From: Gracilimonas sp046602855
GTDB lineage: Bacteria; Bacteroidota; Rhodothermia; Balneolales; Balneolaceae
NCBI RefSeq assembly: GCF_046602855.1
Contig: NZ_JBKINJ010000001.1
Coordinates: 744,001 to 808,000, forward strand
Length of the DNA: 64,000 nucleotides
Reading direction: 5' to 3'
Shown here in pieces: positions 35,930 through 46,508 of the stretch (its first letter is position 1; every line of letters begins with the position of its first letter). Both the position numbers and the translations under genes were made by a program. The notes below the pieces were generated by a model. The model was not told where the DNA came from, made no database searches, and saw only the letters and a list, made by a program, of their open reading frames with translations.

Positions 35930-37477
35930 ATGTTTAAAAAAACATATATAATATTATTTACTGTACTCTTGGGTTTTTTGATGGTGTCGTGCGTCGATGA
36001 CCTGAGCACCACACCTCTCGATGATGATGTTGTTACATCTGAGTCGGTTTACGAAACCCCTGAGGATTATAAGCAGGTATTAGCTAAACTGTATGCGGGA
36101 TTCTCCATGACAGGACAACAAGGTCCTGCCGGAAATGCTGATATTCAGGGTATTGATGAGGGCTTCTCAAGCTATATTCGTCAATATTTTACGCATCAGG
36201 AAAATCCAACCGATGAGGCAATTGTAGGATGGAATGACGAAGGTCTTCCAGAATTTAATACCCTGTCATGGACGGCTTCTAATGATTTCGTAATGGCAAT
36301 GTATAGTCGGATCTATTATGAGATTGCCATGACGAACGAATTCATCCGGAATTCAGAAGGACGAGAAGAAGCTGAAATTCAGGCTTATGTAGCTGAAGCT
36401 CGCTTCCTGCGCGCTCTTAGTTACTGGCATGCACTCGATCTATTCGGTGGCAATGTACCATTTGTAACGGAAGATGATGCTGTAGGTGCGGAACCACCAA
36501 TGCCTACCAATGCCGATGACCTGTTTGCTTTCATTGAAAGTGAACTGCTCGACATTGCAGGTACACTACCTGCATCAGGTTCACAAGAATACGGCCGTGC
36601 CGATCGTGGTGCTGCCTGGATGTTGTTGGCTAAGCTCTATTTGAATGCCGAAGTCTATATTGGTCAGGAACGCTATGATGATGCCTTGACCTACGCTGAA
36701 GATGTTTCCAACGCGTATACGCTACACGATAACTATCAAGAGCTGTTTATGGCTGATAACCATACAGCAGATGGAATCATATTTCCGGTCACTTTTGATG
36801 GTATCAATTCAACTACCTTCGGTGGGACTACTTTTCTTGTCTTTGCACAGCTTGGAGGTAGTATGAATTCCGCTGATTACGGAGTAAATGGGGGTTGGGC
36901 AGGAAATAGAACAACCCCTGAATTTGTCAATAAATTTAATACAGGTGATTCAAGAGGTATGTTTCACACAGACGGTCAAACTCTCGAAGTTGATGAACTA
37001 GGCTCATTCACAAGCGGTTATGCTATTGAAAAATGGACCAATAAGAAATCAAACGGTGAGAACGGCAGTGATCTGGAATTTGTCGATACAGATTTCCCAA
37101 TGTTCCGATTGGCGGACGCTTACCTAATGTATGCTGAAGCTGTCGTTAGAGGAGCCTCAGGAGGAACTGAGGCGCAAGCTGTTAACTATATAAACGCACT
37201 TAGATTTAGAGCGTTTGGCGATAACTCAGGTGATATTACCACTAGTGATTTAACTCTTGATTTTATCCTTGATGAACGTGCCAGAGAATTATACTGGGAA
37301 GGTCACCGAAGAACTGATTTACGTCGATTTGGTAGATTTACTTCAGGTGAATATGTATGGGCTTGGAAAGGAGATATACAAGCTGGACAGAGTGTAAGTG
37401 ATAAATATGAAATTTATCCACTACCATTTTCTGATGTGAATGCAAACCCAAACCTGACTCAAAACCCAGGATACTAA
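35930..37477 (+). CDS. SusD/RagB-family glycan-binding lipoprotein
   Basis: 515 residues with a lipoprotein signal (MFKKTYIILF to MVSC, Cys near 22) followed by acidic residues that favour surface export. It has the SusD fold signatures: the N-terminal helical repeat with YVAEARFLRALSYWHAL (about 154) and the C-terminal DERARELYWEGHRRTDLRRF (about 448). It forms the lid on the SusC transporter and binds the polysaccharide. The gene pair and order are standard. Confidence 0.95.
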   Translation: MFKKTYIILFTVLLGFLMVSCVDDLSTTPLDDDVVTSESVYETPEDYKQVLAKLYAGFSMTGQQGPAGNADIQGIDEGFSSYIRQYFTHQENPTDEAIVGWNDEGLPEFNTLSWTASNDFVMAMYSRIYYEIAMTNEFIRNSEGREEAEIQAYVAEARFLRALSYWHALDLFGGNVPFVTEDDAVGAEPPMPTNADDLFAFIESELLDIAGTLPASGSQEYGRADRGAAWMLLAKLYLNAEVYIGQERYDDALTYAEDVSNAYTLHDNYQELFMADNHTADGIIFPVTFDGINSTTFGGTTFLVFAQLGGSMNSADYGVNGGWAGNRTTPEFVNKFNTGDSRGMFHTDGQTLEVDELGSFTSGYAIEKWTNKKSNGENGSDLEFVDTDFPMFRLADAYLMYAEAVVRGASGGTEAQAVNYINALRFRAFGDNSGDITTSDLTLDFILDERARELYWEGHRRTDLRRFGRFTSGEYVWAWKGDIQAGQSVSDKYEIYPLPFSDVNANPNLTQNPGY

Positions 37478-37502
37478 AGTATTTAACTATAGAGGTAATA
37501 TT

Positions 37503-38570
37503 ATGAAGAAACTAATTTTAATAACAAGCACGATCATGTTTGGGTTGTTATTCACAATTTCTTGTGAAGACAGTACCGGACCGATGCTTAAAACTGATGT
37601 AGATTCCCCAACCATTATTTCAGGGGATGGTGAGACTTATGTACTTAATAAGGATGTAGCAGGTGATTCATTAACTCTCCTAGAGTGGTCTGAATCTGAC
37701 TATGGATTCGATGCTGCGGTTACATACACAGTGCAAATGGATCCGGAGAATGCAGACTTCGATAATAATAGTATTGTAAATTTAGGTAGATCTAATACCA
37801 CAAAATTTACTACTACTGTTAAGGACTTGAATGCAGTATTGTTAGGAGCTAATTTTACACCATTGCAGGAAATAAATGCTATGGTTAGAGTCCAGGCTGT
37901 AGTCAACGATCAGGTGGATACCATGTATACATCGCCTGTAAGTTTAAATCTTACCCCATACTCAACATGTAATTATTGCCCGGCAATATATGTGCCTGGA
38001 AATTACCAAGGTGCTAGTGGGTATACAAATGATTGGAGCCCTGCAGATGCACCAGCCTTATCTTCATTGGATGGTCTCACAGATAATTATGAGGGTTACG
38101 TTTATATGGCAAATGCCAATAACGAATTCAAATTTACAGCTGTCAGAGACTGGAGCAAAGATTGGGGTAGTAACAATGGTTCAACATCTGAACTGGTTGA
38201 CGGTGATGGTGAAACTAATGCTACATTAGCAGAGTCCGGTTATTATAAAATGAACGTTAACATTAACAACTTAGAGTATTCTGTAACCAAGACTGATTGG
38301 GGTGTAATTGGTGATGCTACTCCAAACGGATGGGATAGTGATACTGATATGACTTATGATCCGGTTAACAAAGTTTGGACAGTTGATATCAATCTTACTT
38401 CAGGTACTTTTAAATTCAGAGCTAATGATGCCTGGAACCTAGATTATGGAGACAATGAAGGTGATGGTGAACTAGATCAAGGAGGTGGAAACATTTCAGT
38501 TTCTTCTGCCGGCAATTATATTATTATTCTAAACTTAAGTGAGTATCCTTATACATACTCAATTGAATAA
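37503..38570 (+). CDS. SusE/SusF-like starch-binding lipoprotein
   Basis: 355 residues; lipoprotein signal MKKLILITSTIMFGLLFTISC. An N-terminal SusE-type Ig domain (about 30-150) is followed by two beta-sandwich carbohydrate-binding repeats (about 155-260 and 262-355). Each carries an aromatic-rich loop: DWSKDWGSNNG and AWNLDYGDNEGDG. By position and layout it is the third, non-enzymatic surface binding protein of the locus. Exact affinity for starch is inferred from context. Confidence 0.82.
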   Translation: MKKLILITSTIMFGLLFTISCEDSTGPMLKTDVDSPTIISGDGETYVLNKDVAGDSLTLLEWSESDYGFDAAVTYTVQMDPENADFDNNSIVNLGRSNTTKFTTTVKDLNAVLLGANFTPLQEINAMVRVQAVVNDQVDTMYTSPVSLNLTPYSTCNYCPAIYVPGNYQGASGYTNDWSPADAPALSSLDGLTDNYEGYVYMANANNEFKFTAVRDWSKDWGSNNGSTSELVDGDGETNATLAESGYYKMNVNINNLEYSVTKTDWGVIGDATPNGWDSDTDMTYDPVNKVWTVDINLTSGTFKFRANDAWNLDYGDNEGDGELDQGGGNISVSSAGNYIIILNLSEYPYTYSIE

Positions 38571-38691
38571 ATAAACAATCAGCATGGGCTGCTAAAACAG
38601 GCAGTTTCTCATTGATACTTCTTTAACATTTTAGATTTAAATTTTTGTTACAGACTGTGAAAGGTCTGTTTCATATAAAAAACACCTAGAT

Positions 38692-39705
38692 TTGGCAGCA
38701 ACTATATACGATATCGCAAAAAAAGCCGGAGTAAGTATTGCAACGGTATCCCGCGTTTTTAATAAAAGCGGGAAAGTATCGGATAAGGCACGAGAAAAAG
38801 TGCTGACTGTTGCTAATGAAGTGGGATATCACCCACAAGCTTTTGCACAGGGCCTGGCCAGCCGTAAGAATAATACGATCATGGTTGTGGTCCCTGTGAT
38901 CTCCAACTACTTTTTTATGGAGATACTGGGAGGTATACAGGATAAACTGAGCGAAAAGAATTACGAACTCAGTATCTTTAATATCTCACCAAACAAAGAC
39001 CTGAAAAAACAGGTTGAACACGTTCTAAAGCGTCGTTTGGCTGAAGGGTATATGTTCATTTCGGTTCACCTTGAGGATAAGGATTGGCAAAGCCTTCAGA
39101 AATACAACGTGCCAATTACTCTGATAGATGAGTATTTTGATGGATTTGACTCAGTGAGTGTTGATAACAGTCAGGGAGCATACAGAGCCGTAAAGGCACT
39201 GACAGACCGAGGTTACAAGCGTATTGCGATGCTTGGCGCTCTTAAATCATCCAAACCCATCAGAGATCGCCTGGAAGGATATAAAAGAGCCCTAGAAGAG
39301 GCAGGCATAGAATACGATAAAAAAATGTTCGTAACCGGTGATCTGACCAACCGGGACGGATTTACGGAACGTGCCGGCTTTGAAGCCATGAAAAAGATCC
39401 TGAAGATGGATCCTACGCCCGATGCCTGTTTCTGTTCATCAGATATACAGGCAGTTGGTGCTTTAAAAGCCATGCAGGATGCCGGTAAACGTATTCCTAT
39501 TATCGGATATGATGACATTGAACTGGCTGAGTATATGGGCCTTTCTACCATCAGGCAGCCAATGAGAGAAATGGGATTTTATGCCACTCAGAATTTGATC
39601 GACCGCATGAATAATCCTTCCAAAGCCGTTTCACAAACAATTTATACACCTAAACTAATTTCACGAAATTCAACTGCTCTGAATGGCAGTAAAGTGAAAG
39701 TTTGA
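38692..39705 (+). CDS. LacI-family transcriptional regulator
   Basis: 337 residues. The N-terminal helix-turn-helix reads ATIYDIAKKAGVSIATVSRV (3-22) with the following hinge helix LASRKNNT (about 56-63); the rest is a periplasmic-binding-protein-like sugar sensor domain. It starts at TTG, fixed by the conserved first residues. It lies inside the starch locus, after the binding-protein genes and 12 bases before an amylase gene. The two palindromes upstream of susC are likely targets. The effector is probably a malto-oligosaccharide (inference). Confidence 0.95.
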   Translation: MAATIYDIAKKAGVSIATVSRVFNKSGKVSDKAREKVLTVANEVGYHPQAFAQGLASRKNNTIMVVVPVISNYFFMEILGGIQDKLSEKNYELSIFNISPNKDLKKQVEHVLKRRLAEGYMFISVHLEDKDWQSLQKYNVPITLIDEYFDGFDSVSVDNSQGAYRAVKALTDRGYKRIAMLGALKSSKPIRDRLEGYKRALEEAGIEYDKKMFVTGDLTNRDGFTERAGFEAMKKILKMDPTPDACFCSSDIQAVGALKAMQDAGKRIPIIGYDDIELAEYMGLSTIRQPMREMGFYATQNLIDRMNNPSKAVSQTIYTPKLISRNSTALNGSKVKV

Positions 39706-39716
39706 CCTAACATTGT

Positions 39717-42572
39717 ATGAAATTTATTAAGACCCTTTTACTGACAATTATCTTTAGCCTGTTTATAGGTGTATTACATGCTCAGGTTGTAACAACCGAT
39801 CCGGCTTTCCCGACTGAGACACAATCAGTTACCATAACATTTGATGCCACTCAGGGTAATGGAGAACTTGAAGGTTTTACCGGTGATGTATATCTGTATA
39901 CCGGTGCAATTACCTCAGAGAGTAATGGAGAATGGAAAAATGTTCGGCCGGCAGGAGGCTGGACCAGTTATCCTGCAGAACTCAAAGCAACATCACTGGG
40001 AAATAACAAATGGGAATTTACTTACGGGCCATCGGTCAGAGATTTTTTTAATATCACGGACCCTAACGAAAGTATATTAGAGATCGCTGTTTTATTCAGA
40101 GGCACGGTAGATGGAAGCGGTGATCCGGATGCTGTTGGCAGAGATTCAGGCGGGGATGATATCTTTATTCCATTATCATCAGGAAGCGTGAATGCGCAGT
40201 TCATATCTCCATTCGATGATTTCGAGATCATAGAAGAAGGGAATTCATTTGAACTTGTTGGAATCGGTAATGTCAGTTCAGGCACACTGAATCTCAGGCT
40301 TTTGAAAGAGGGAACAGAAGTTGCCGGTACAACACAAGACACTCTCCGATATACATTCAATCCTGCCGTGGGTGAAAATGATGTTCATTTTTCCCTTATA
40401 GCAGATAACGGAGAAAATGTAGCTGATACGGCAACAGCCTTTGTAACTATTCGCGATAATGTAGGTGAAACAGTTGCCCGACCAACAGAACTTGAAGACG
40501 GTATAACCCTTTCATCGAATACTATGAGCCTGTCTTTATTTGCCCCAAATAAAGACTATGTATATGTGATCGGAGATTTTAATGACTGGACTCCGACTTC
40601 TGAGTATCTCATGAACAAAGAAACGGCCGGAGCAGACAGTGCCTGGTTTTGGATAGAAAACATCAGCCTGAATTCCGGCGAAGAATATGCATTTCAATAT
40701 TTAGTTGAAGGTCAGATCCGCATTGCGGATCCTTATTCCAGTCAGATACTGGATCCCTTTAATGATCAATACATTCCTGAGACAAGCTATCCGAATCTGA
40801 AACCATATCCTCAGGATAAGACCAGTGGATGGGTGAGCCTGGTGCGACCCGGAGTATCTGAATACACCTGGGAGGCTACAAACTATCAACGGCCAAAGAA
40901 AACAGAACTTGTGGTATATGAACTGTTGATCCGTGATTTTGTGGAAGCACAAAATTTTGAGACGCTGACCGATACTCTTGATTACCTGGAGAATCTGGGT
41001 GTAAATGCCATCGAGTTGATGCCGGTGAGTGAGTTCGATGGAAATTTAAGCTGGGGTTATAATCCAAGCTTCCATCTTGCCCTGGATAAATTTTACGGTA
41101 CACCCGAAGCCTTCAAACGCTTTGTTGATGAAGCTCATAAAAGGGATATGGCTGTTATTCTGGACGTTGTGATGAATCATGCCACCGGTGCAAGTTCACT
41201 TTACAGGTTATACGATTATGGATCGAATCCTTATTTCAATCCGGTTCCAACCCATTCATATAATGTATTCAATGACTTTGATCATTCTTATTCAGGAACA
41301 CGGTATTACACAAAGAGAATGATAGAACACTGGATCAATGAATATAACATAGATGGGTTTCGGTGGGATCTCACCAAAGGATTCACTCAGAACTGCACCG
41401 AATCTGATGAGGCCTGTACCGGCAGTTATCAACAGGATAGGGTAGATGTGCTCAAACAGTATGCCGATTATCAATGGGCCGCCGACCCTGATTTTTACGT
41501 GATCTTTGAACACCTTGGCGGTGAATCTGAGGAAGCTGAGTGGGCCAATTACCGCCTGGACGAAGGTAAGGGAATTTTGCTCTGGGGCAATATGAATGGC
41601 CCTTATAACGAGGCCACCATGGGTTTCAACAGTAATGGTAAATCAAATTTATTTGGTGTTCTTTCTGAATCCAGAAATAGTTTTCAGGCCCGCCATTTGA
41701 TTGGTTACATGGAAAGTCATGATGAACAAAGACTGATGTTTAAAAACTTGCAATATGGAGCACAATCAGGTGATTATAATATCAAGGAATTACCTACAGC
41801 ACTGGACCGACAGAAGATAGCAGGGGCTTTTTTCTTTACTTTACCGGGGCCGAAAATGTTATGGCAGTTCGGTGAATTGGGTTATGAGGTCGATATCAAT
41901 TTTAATGGCAGAACAGGTGAAAAACCAATCCGATGGGAGTATTTTGAAGACCCTGATCGCCGTGAGTTATATAACAACTGGAGCCAATTGTTAAACCTTA
42001 GGCATTCTAGTGCTGCATTCACAGAGCCGGATAATGCAACGTATGACCTGTCAGGTACTGTCAAAACCATCACTTTGGAACATCAGGACACAGATGTGGT
42101 GATTGTAGGTAACTTTGGAGTTGAAGAATCGAACATAGTATTAAACTATACTCAGAACGGAACCTGGTATGATTATTTTAATGCCTCCACGGTAGATGTG
42201 TCAAACCTACAGAGAGATTTGACATTAGGTCCCGGTGAATACAGGATCTATACAACCAAAGAATTTGCAGAACCTGATAATAGCGATCCGGATCCTGATA
42301 TAACCCCACAATCATTCAGTCTTGGCCAGAATTATCCAAATCCGTTCAACCCAGGTACATCATTCAGCTATGAAGTGGCAGAGGAGTCTGATGTTAAGCT
42401 TGTGGTTTACGATCTGCTCGGGAGAAAAGTAAAAGAACTGGTAAATGAACGTAAAGCTGCAGGTACTTATCATATTTCATTTCAGGCAAATGACCTAAGC
42501 AGTGGAATCTATATCTATCGATTACAGGCAAAAAATGCAGTTATCTCAAAGAAAATGACACTGATAAAATAA
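39717..42572 (+). CDS. secreted GH13 alpha-amylase with C-terminal sorting domain
   Basis: 951 residues. Signal peptide (to HAQ, about 23), two N-terminal beta domains (about 24-245), a CBM48-like domain (about 265-365, VIGDFNDWTP), the GH13 barrel (about 390-800) and a C-terminal type-A sorting domain from about 870 (SLGQNYPNPFNP, then LLGRKVKELV and SGIYIYRL). Catalytic residues: Asp551 (DGFRWDL), Glu598 (IFEHLGG) and Asp669 (SHDEQR). The end predicts export by a type IX secretion system, so it should work outside the cell on long alpha-glucans. Confidence 0.9.
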   Translation: MKFIKTLLLTIIFSLFIGVLHAQVVTTDPAFPTETQSVTITFDATQGNGELEGFTGDVYLYTGAITSESNGEWKNVRPAGGWTSYPAELKATSLGNNKWEFTYGPSVRDFFNITDPNESILEIAVLFRGTVDGSGDPDAVGRDSGGDDIFIPLSSGSVNAQFISPFDDFEIIEEGNSFELVGIGNVSSGTLNLRLLKEGTEVAGTTQDTLRYTFNPAVGENDVHFSLIADNGENVADTATAFVTIRDNVGETVARPTELEDGITLSSNTMSLSLFAPNKDYVYVIGDFNDWTPTSEYLMNKETAGADSAWFWIENISLNSGEEYAFQYLVEGQIRIADPYSSQILDPFNDQYIPETSYPNLKPYPQDKTSGWVSLVRPGVSEYTWEATNYQRPKKTELVVYELLIRDFVEAQNFETLTDTLDYLENLGVNAIELMPVSEFDGNLSWGYNPSFHLALDKFYGTPEAFKRFVDEAHKRDMAVILDVVMNHATGASSLYRLYDYGSNPYFNPVPTHSYNVFNDFDHSYSGTRYYTKRMIEHWINEYNIDGFRWDLTKGFTQNCTESDEACTGSYQQDRVDVLKQYADYQWAADPDFYVIFEHLGGESEEAEWANYRLDEGKGILLWGNMNGPYNEATMGFNSNGKSNLFGVLSESRNSFQARHLIGYMESHDEQRLMFKNLQYGAQSGDYNIKELPTALDRQKIAGAFFFTLPGPKMLWQFGELGYEVDINFNGRTGEKPIRWEYFEDPDRRELYNNWSQLLNLRHSSAAFTEPDNATYDLSGTVKTITLEHQDTDVVIVGNFGVEESNIVLNYTQNGTWYDYFNASTVDVSNLQRDLTLGPGEYRIYTTKEFAEPDNSDPDPDITPQSFSLGQNYPNPFNPGTSFSYEVAEESDVKLVVYDLLGRKVKELVNERKAAGTYHISFQANDLSSGIYIYRLQAKNAVISKKMTLIK

Positions 42573-42584
42573 GCTGGATATAAA

Positions 42585-44957
42585 ATGGCATCAGACACAA
42601 AAAGACTTTTACTTTTATTCTTAATTACAGCGTTTTTTGCAGGATGTACCTCACCAATAGAAGCACCGCGAAATTCTGAGATCATTGGATTGGCTTCACC
42701 GGTTACGCTGCAACAAGATACCACTGATATTATTACCGCCGATTATTTTAAATCTTACTCACTCATCGATTCAGTTCAGGCTCCAGTCGGCCTGAACGCG
42801 ATATTAAGCAGTAATGATTCTGTGATCACGTTAACCGGCTCTATCGAAGATCCTCTGGGTGTGCTCAGGGTATGGGCCGACGGTTATTCCTATGATCTGC
42901 TATTGAAGGCATCAACCAAGGAAAAGGTTACCATTACTTTTGATCCTGCCGGAGACAATGTTACATCGGTAAAGCTTAAAGGGGAGATGAATAACTGGAA
43001 TCCCAATGCAGCCATCCTTGAAAAGAAAGGAGATATGTGGGAGACAAGTATGATCGTCAATGAAGGTGTATATCAGTATATATTTGTTGTTGACGGTAAG
43101 GAGATGCCTGATCCTGATAATCCTAATACGGTTTCAAACGGAATGGGAGGAACCAATTCGGTTCTGACGGTCGGTAACCCGGATAGTGAAAAGCTTTATC
43201 TGGATACTTACGATCACTCGGGGCCCTCCGTTTATTTAAAAACTGAGGCACCCGAAAATACCATTGTATTCTGGGAGAATCATCAGCTTGAGACGAAATA
43301 TCAGGATGGCATTGTTAGTTTTGAGATTCCTTCAAATGGAAGAGTGATGGAGCGATCCCACATCAGGGCATGGACCTTTGATGAGGATGGAAGGGTATCA
43401 AATGATGTGCTTATTCCACTAAGCAGTGGTTGGGTTATAGAGTCAACCGAAGACCTTACCCGAAAGGATAATCACAACTGGAATATGTATTTTGTTTTAA
43501 TTGATCGTTTCAAAGACGGTAACCCTTCCAACACAACGAAAGTAGACGATCCGGATATTCACCCAAAAGCAAACTATTATGGAGGAGATTTTGCCGGGAT
43601 CACTCAAAAAATAGAAGATGGTTATTTTGAAAGTATTGGTGTGAACACACTTTGGTTATCACCGATCACTCAAAATCCTGAAGGAGCTTACGGACTATGG
43701 GATCGAGGGGGAGTCACCACCAAATTTTCAGGTTACCATGGGTACTGGCCGGTTTCATCTTCAAAATTAGATTATAGATACGGTACTGAAGAAGAATTCA
43801 GGAAATTGCTTGATGTGGCTCATCTAAATGGAATGAGCGTGATCCTTGATTATGTAGCAAATCATGTGCATGAGGAGCATCCGGTTTATCAAAACAACCC
43901 CGACTGGGCCACCGATTTATATCTGCCCGATGGGACCCTGAATACCGAGAAATGGGATGAATATCGGCTTACGACCTGGTTTGATACCTTTATGCCAACT
44001 CTTGATTTTTCTAAAGAGGAAGTGGTAGAGACCATGACAGATTCAGCTCTTTTCTGGGTTAAAGAATATGACTTGGATGGATTCCGTCATGATGCCACAA
44101 AACATATTCAACTTGAATTCTGGCGCACTTTGACCCGAAAGATCAAAGATTCCGTGACCATCCCAACCGGTAAACAGATATTTCAGATCGGTGAAACCTA
44201 CGGTAGTCGTGAGTTGGTTGCCAGTTATATCAACTCGGGCATGTTAGACAGTCAGTTCGATTTCAATATGTATGATACCGGGCTTAACACATTTGGTCAG
44301 GGTAACACCTTTGAAAATCTCAGAACTCAGCTTCAGGAAAGTTTTAATTATTTTGGTTATCATAATTTGATGGGATATATATCCGGTAACCACGATAAAA
44401 CCCGTTTTATAACACTTACAAGTGGAGAAGTAAGCTGGGATGAGGATGGAAAATTAGCCGGCTGGACACGTGAAATTGAGGATCCACAAGCCTTTGCTTA
44501 CGAACGGCTAAGCATGTTTCATGCCTTCAATCAGACCATTCCAGGCATTCCTGTGACCTATATGGGAGATGAATACGGGCAGCCCGGAGCCAATGATCCT
44601 GACAATCGCCGGTGGATGGAATTTGATGAAAGCGAGCTGACCGAACCTGAAAAAAGAAATCGTAATGTCTTTAAAAAGATCACTGGTCTTAGAAATAGCG
44701 AAATGGCGTTGACTTACGGAGATTTTAAGTTCCATACCACAGAGAATAATACCATGGCCTATTCAAGGGCTTATTTTGAGGATCAGGTCATTGTGGTCTT
44801 CAACAAAGCTGAAACCGATCAGACTGTAGAGGTCGAGCTTCGGGAAGAATTCGACTACACCAATTTAAAACCGCAATTTGGACACGAGTTCAGAATTGAA
44901 AACGGAATACTGATCATAACACTGCCTTCAAACAAATTTGAAATATTAACACTCTAA
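42585..44957 (+). CDS. GH13 lipoprotein with N-terminal starch-binding domain
   Basis: 790 residues. Lipoprotein signal ending AFFAGC (Cys near 22). An N-terminal region is followed by a CBM48/AMPK-type domain (about 118-205, KLKGEMNNWNPN) and the GH13 barrel (about 300-720). Catalytic Asp503 (DGFRHDA), Glu537 (IGETYG) and Asp604 (GNHDKTR) are intact. It may be a surface or periplasmic amylase or pullulanase; the linkage preference is not readable. It starts 12 bases after the previous amylase gene. Confidence 0.88.
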   Translation: MASDTKRLLLLFLITAFFAGCTSPIEAPRNSEIIGLASPVTLQQDTTDIITADYFKSYSLIDSVQAPVGLNAILSSNDSVITLTGSIEDPLGVLRVWADGYSYDLLLKASTKEKVTITFDPAGDNVTSVKLKGEMNNWNPNAAILEKKGDMWETSMIVNEGVYQYIFVVDGKEMPDPDNPNTVSNGMGGTNSVLTVGNPDSEKLYLDTYDHSGPSVYLKTEAPENTIVFWENHQLETKYQDGIVSFEIPSNGRVMERSHIRAWTFDEDGRVSNDVLIPLSSGWVIESTEDLTRKDNHNWNMYFVLIDRFKDGNPSNTTKVDDPDIHPKANYYGGDFAGITQKIEDGYFESIGVNTLWLSPITQNPEGAYGLWDRGGVTTKFSGYHGYWPVSSSKLDYRYGTEEEFRKLLDVAHLNGMSVILDYVANHVHEEHPVYQNNPDWATDLYLPDGTLNTEKWDEYRLTTWFDTFMPTLDFSKEEVVETMTDSALFWVKEYDLDGFRHDATKHIQLEFWRTLTRKIKDSVTIPTGKQIFQIGETYGSRELVASYINSGMLDSQFDFNMYDTGLNTFGQGNTFENLRTQLQESFNYFGYHNLMGYISGNHDKTRFITLTSGEVSWDEDGKLAGWTREIEDPQAFAYERLSMFHAFNQTIPGIPVTYMGDEYGQPGANDPDNRRWMEFDESELTEPEKRNRNVFKKITGLRNSEMALTYGDFKFHTTENNTMAYSRAYFEDQVIVVFNKAETDQTVEVELREEFDYTNLKPQFGHEFRIENGILIITLPSNKFEILTL

Positions 44958-44966
44958 AAGAGACCC

Positions 44967-46340
44967 ATGTTTAAACTACCCAAATATCTATATGCACTAT
45001 TTACGGTTTCAGCACTGTTACTGGCATCTTGTGCTGCACCTGAAGTCGATCCTAAGGAGAATACCATTGATCCCATTACGGCTCATCCGGAATGGAGTAA
45101 GAATGCAAGTATCTATGAGGTGAACATTCGTCAGTATTCTGAGGAAGGAACCTTTAATGCGTTTCGTGAAGACCTTCCAAGACTGGAAGCCATGGGTGTT
45201 GATATACTTTGGCTAATGCCTATCCATCCGATCGGGGAAGAGAACCGAAAAGGGCCATTGGGCAGCTATTACTCCGTACAGGATTATAAAGCTGTTAATC
45301 CAAACTTTGGTACTGAAGAAGATTTTAAAGCTCTTGTAAGTGAAGCTCATGAATTGGGTATGAAGGTGATCATTGATTGGGTTGCCAATCACACTGCATG
45401 GGACAGTCCATGGACTGAGAATAAGGATTGGTACGAACTGGATGAAAACGGAAACTTTATGCCTCCAAGGGGTACTGACTGGACCGATGTTATTCAACTC
45501 GATTTTGAGAATGCAGAAATGAGAGCTGCCATGACCGATGCTATGGAATACTGGGTTCGTGAATTTGACATCGATGGATATCGCTGTGATGTGGCCGGTA
45601 TGGTTCCTCTTGATTATTGGAAAGATGTAAGAGCCAAACTTGATGAGATCAAACCTGTATTTATGCTGGCAGAAGATGAAGGCCCTGAAATGCATGAGGC
45701 ATTCGATATGACATATGCTTGGAGTTACGCACACATTATTCGTGAGATTGCTGCAGGTAATGATGATTTTGGGACTCTTGACAGCCTGATGGAAGTTGAA
45801 GAAACCAAATTCCCTGAAAGTGCTTACCGCATGTATTTTACAACCAACCATGATGAAAATTCGTGGACCGGAACTGACCCCGAAATGTATGGTGACAACT
45901 TTGAAAACTTTGTTGTACTGTCTGCCACTATAGACGGGATGCCTTTGATATATAATGGTCAGGAATCAAACCTGGACAAGCAGCTTGAGTTCTTTGAAAA
46001 AGATGAGATAGAGTGGAAGGATTACGAATATCAGCCATTTTATACGATGCTTCTTCAGCTCAAAGAAGATAATGAAGCACTTTGGAACGGTCAGTTTGGG
46101 GGTGATCTGAATATTTATGAATCACCTGATCAAACCTATGCCTACAAAAGGGTTAAAGGTGTTGACTGGGTATTCGTGTATCTGAATAACGGTACAGAAT
46201 CAATTAATGTGCCGCTCGATGATTATGAGATCCCGGTTGATGAATCATCCTATGAGATCTATTCGGAACAACTGCCACCAACCACGAATAATTACTTTGA
46301 GGTTGCACCAAACTCCTGGTTGCTGATTGCCAACGAATAA
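44967..46340 (+). CDS. compact GH13 alpha-amylase-family lipoprotein
   Basis: 457 residues, lipoprotein signal with LLASC (Cys about 22). Only the barrel and a short C-terminal beta domain are present. Catalytic Asp208 (DGYRCDVAG), Glu236 (LAEDEG) and Asp296 (TNHDENSW) are intact. The small size suits an alpha-glucosidase or amylase acting on short malto-oligosaccharides. It follows the previous GH13 gene by nine bases and is followed by a hairpin. Confidence 0.88.
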   Translation: MFKLPKYLYALFTVSALLLASCAAPEVDPKENTIDPITAHPEWSKNASIYEVNIRQYSEEGTFNAFREDLPRLEAMGVDILWLMPIHPIGEENRKGPLGSYYSVQDYKAVNPNFGTEEDFKALVSEAHELGMKVIIDWVANHTAWDSPWTENKDWYELDENGNFMPPRGTDWTDVIQLDFENAEMRAAMTDAMEYWVREFDIDGYRCDVAGMVPLDYWKDVRAKLDEIKPVFMLAEDEGPEMHEAFDMTYAWSYAHIIREIAAGNDDFGTLDSLMEVEETKFPESAYRMYFTTNHDENSWTGTDPEMYGDNFENFVVLSATIDGMPLIYNGQESNLDKQLEFFEKDEIEWKDYEYQPFYTMLLQLKEDNEALWNGQFGGDLNIYESPDQTYAYKRVKGVDWVFVYLNNGTESINVPLDDYEIPVDESSYEIYSEQLPPTTNNYFEVAPNSWLLIANE

Positions 46341-46352
46341 TAATGCATGTTC

Positions 46353-46384
46353 ACGGTCTGATGGAACAAAATCCGTCGGACCGT
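46353..46384 (+). terminator. 13-bp hairpin after the third GH13 gene
   Basis: ACGGTCTGATGGA (46353-46365) pairs fully with 46372-46384 (two G-U pairs) around a six-base loop, 13 bases after a stop codon. The following TTAAAAT is only weakly T-rich, so it may be a partial terminator that sets expression of the transporter part of the locus, or it may protect the mRNA end. Confidence 0.5.
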
Positions 46385-46508
46385 TAAAATCAGGTTCATT
46401 TACTTGACAAGAACGCCCCATCGAACGGAATATACGTCTGATGGGTCTCCAAATTGTTCTTTTATTAAGATCACTTTTATATAACCACCAATTTAATTTC
46501 GTCAGCTT

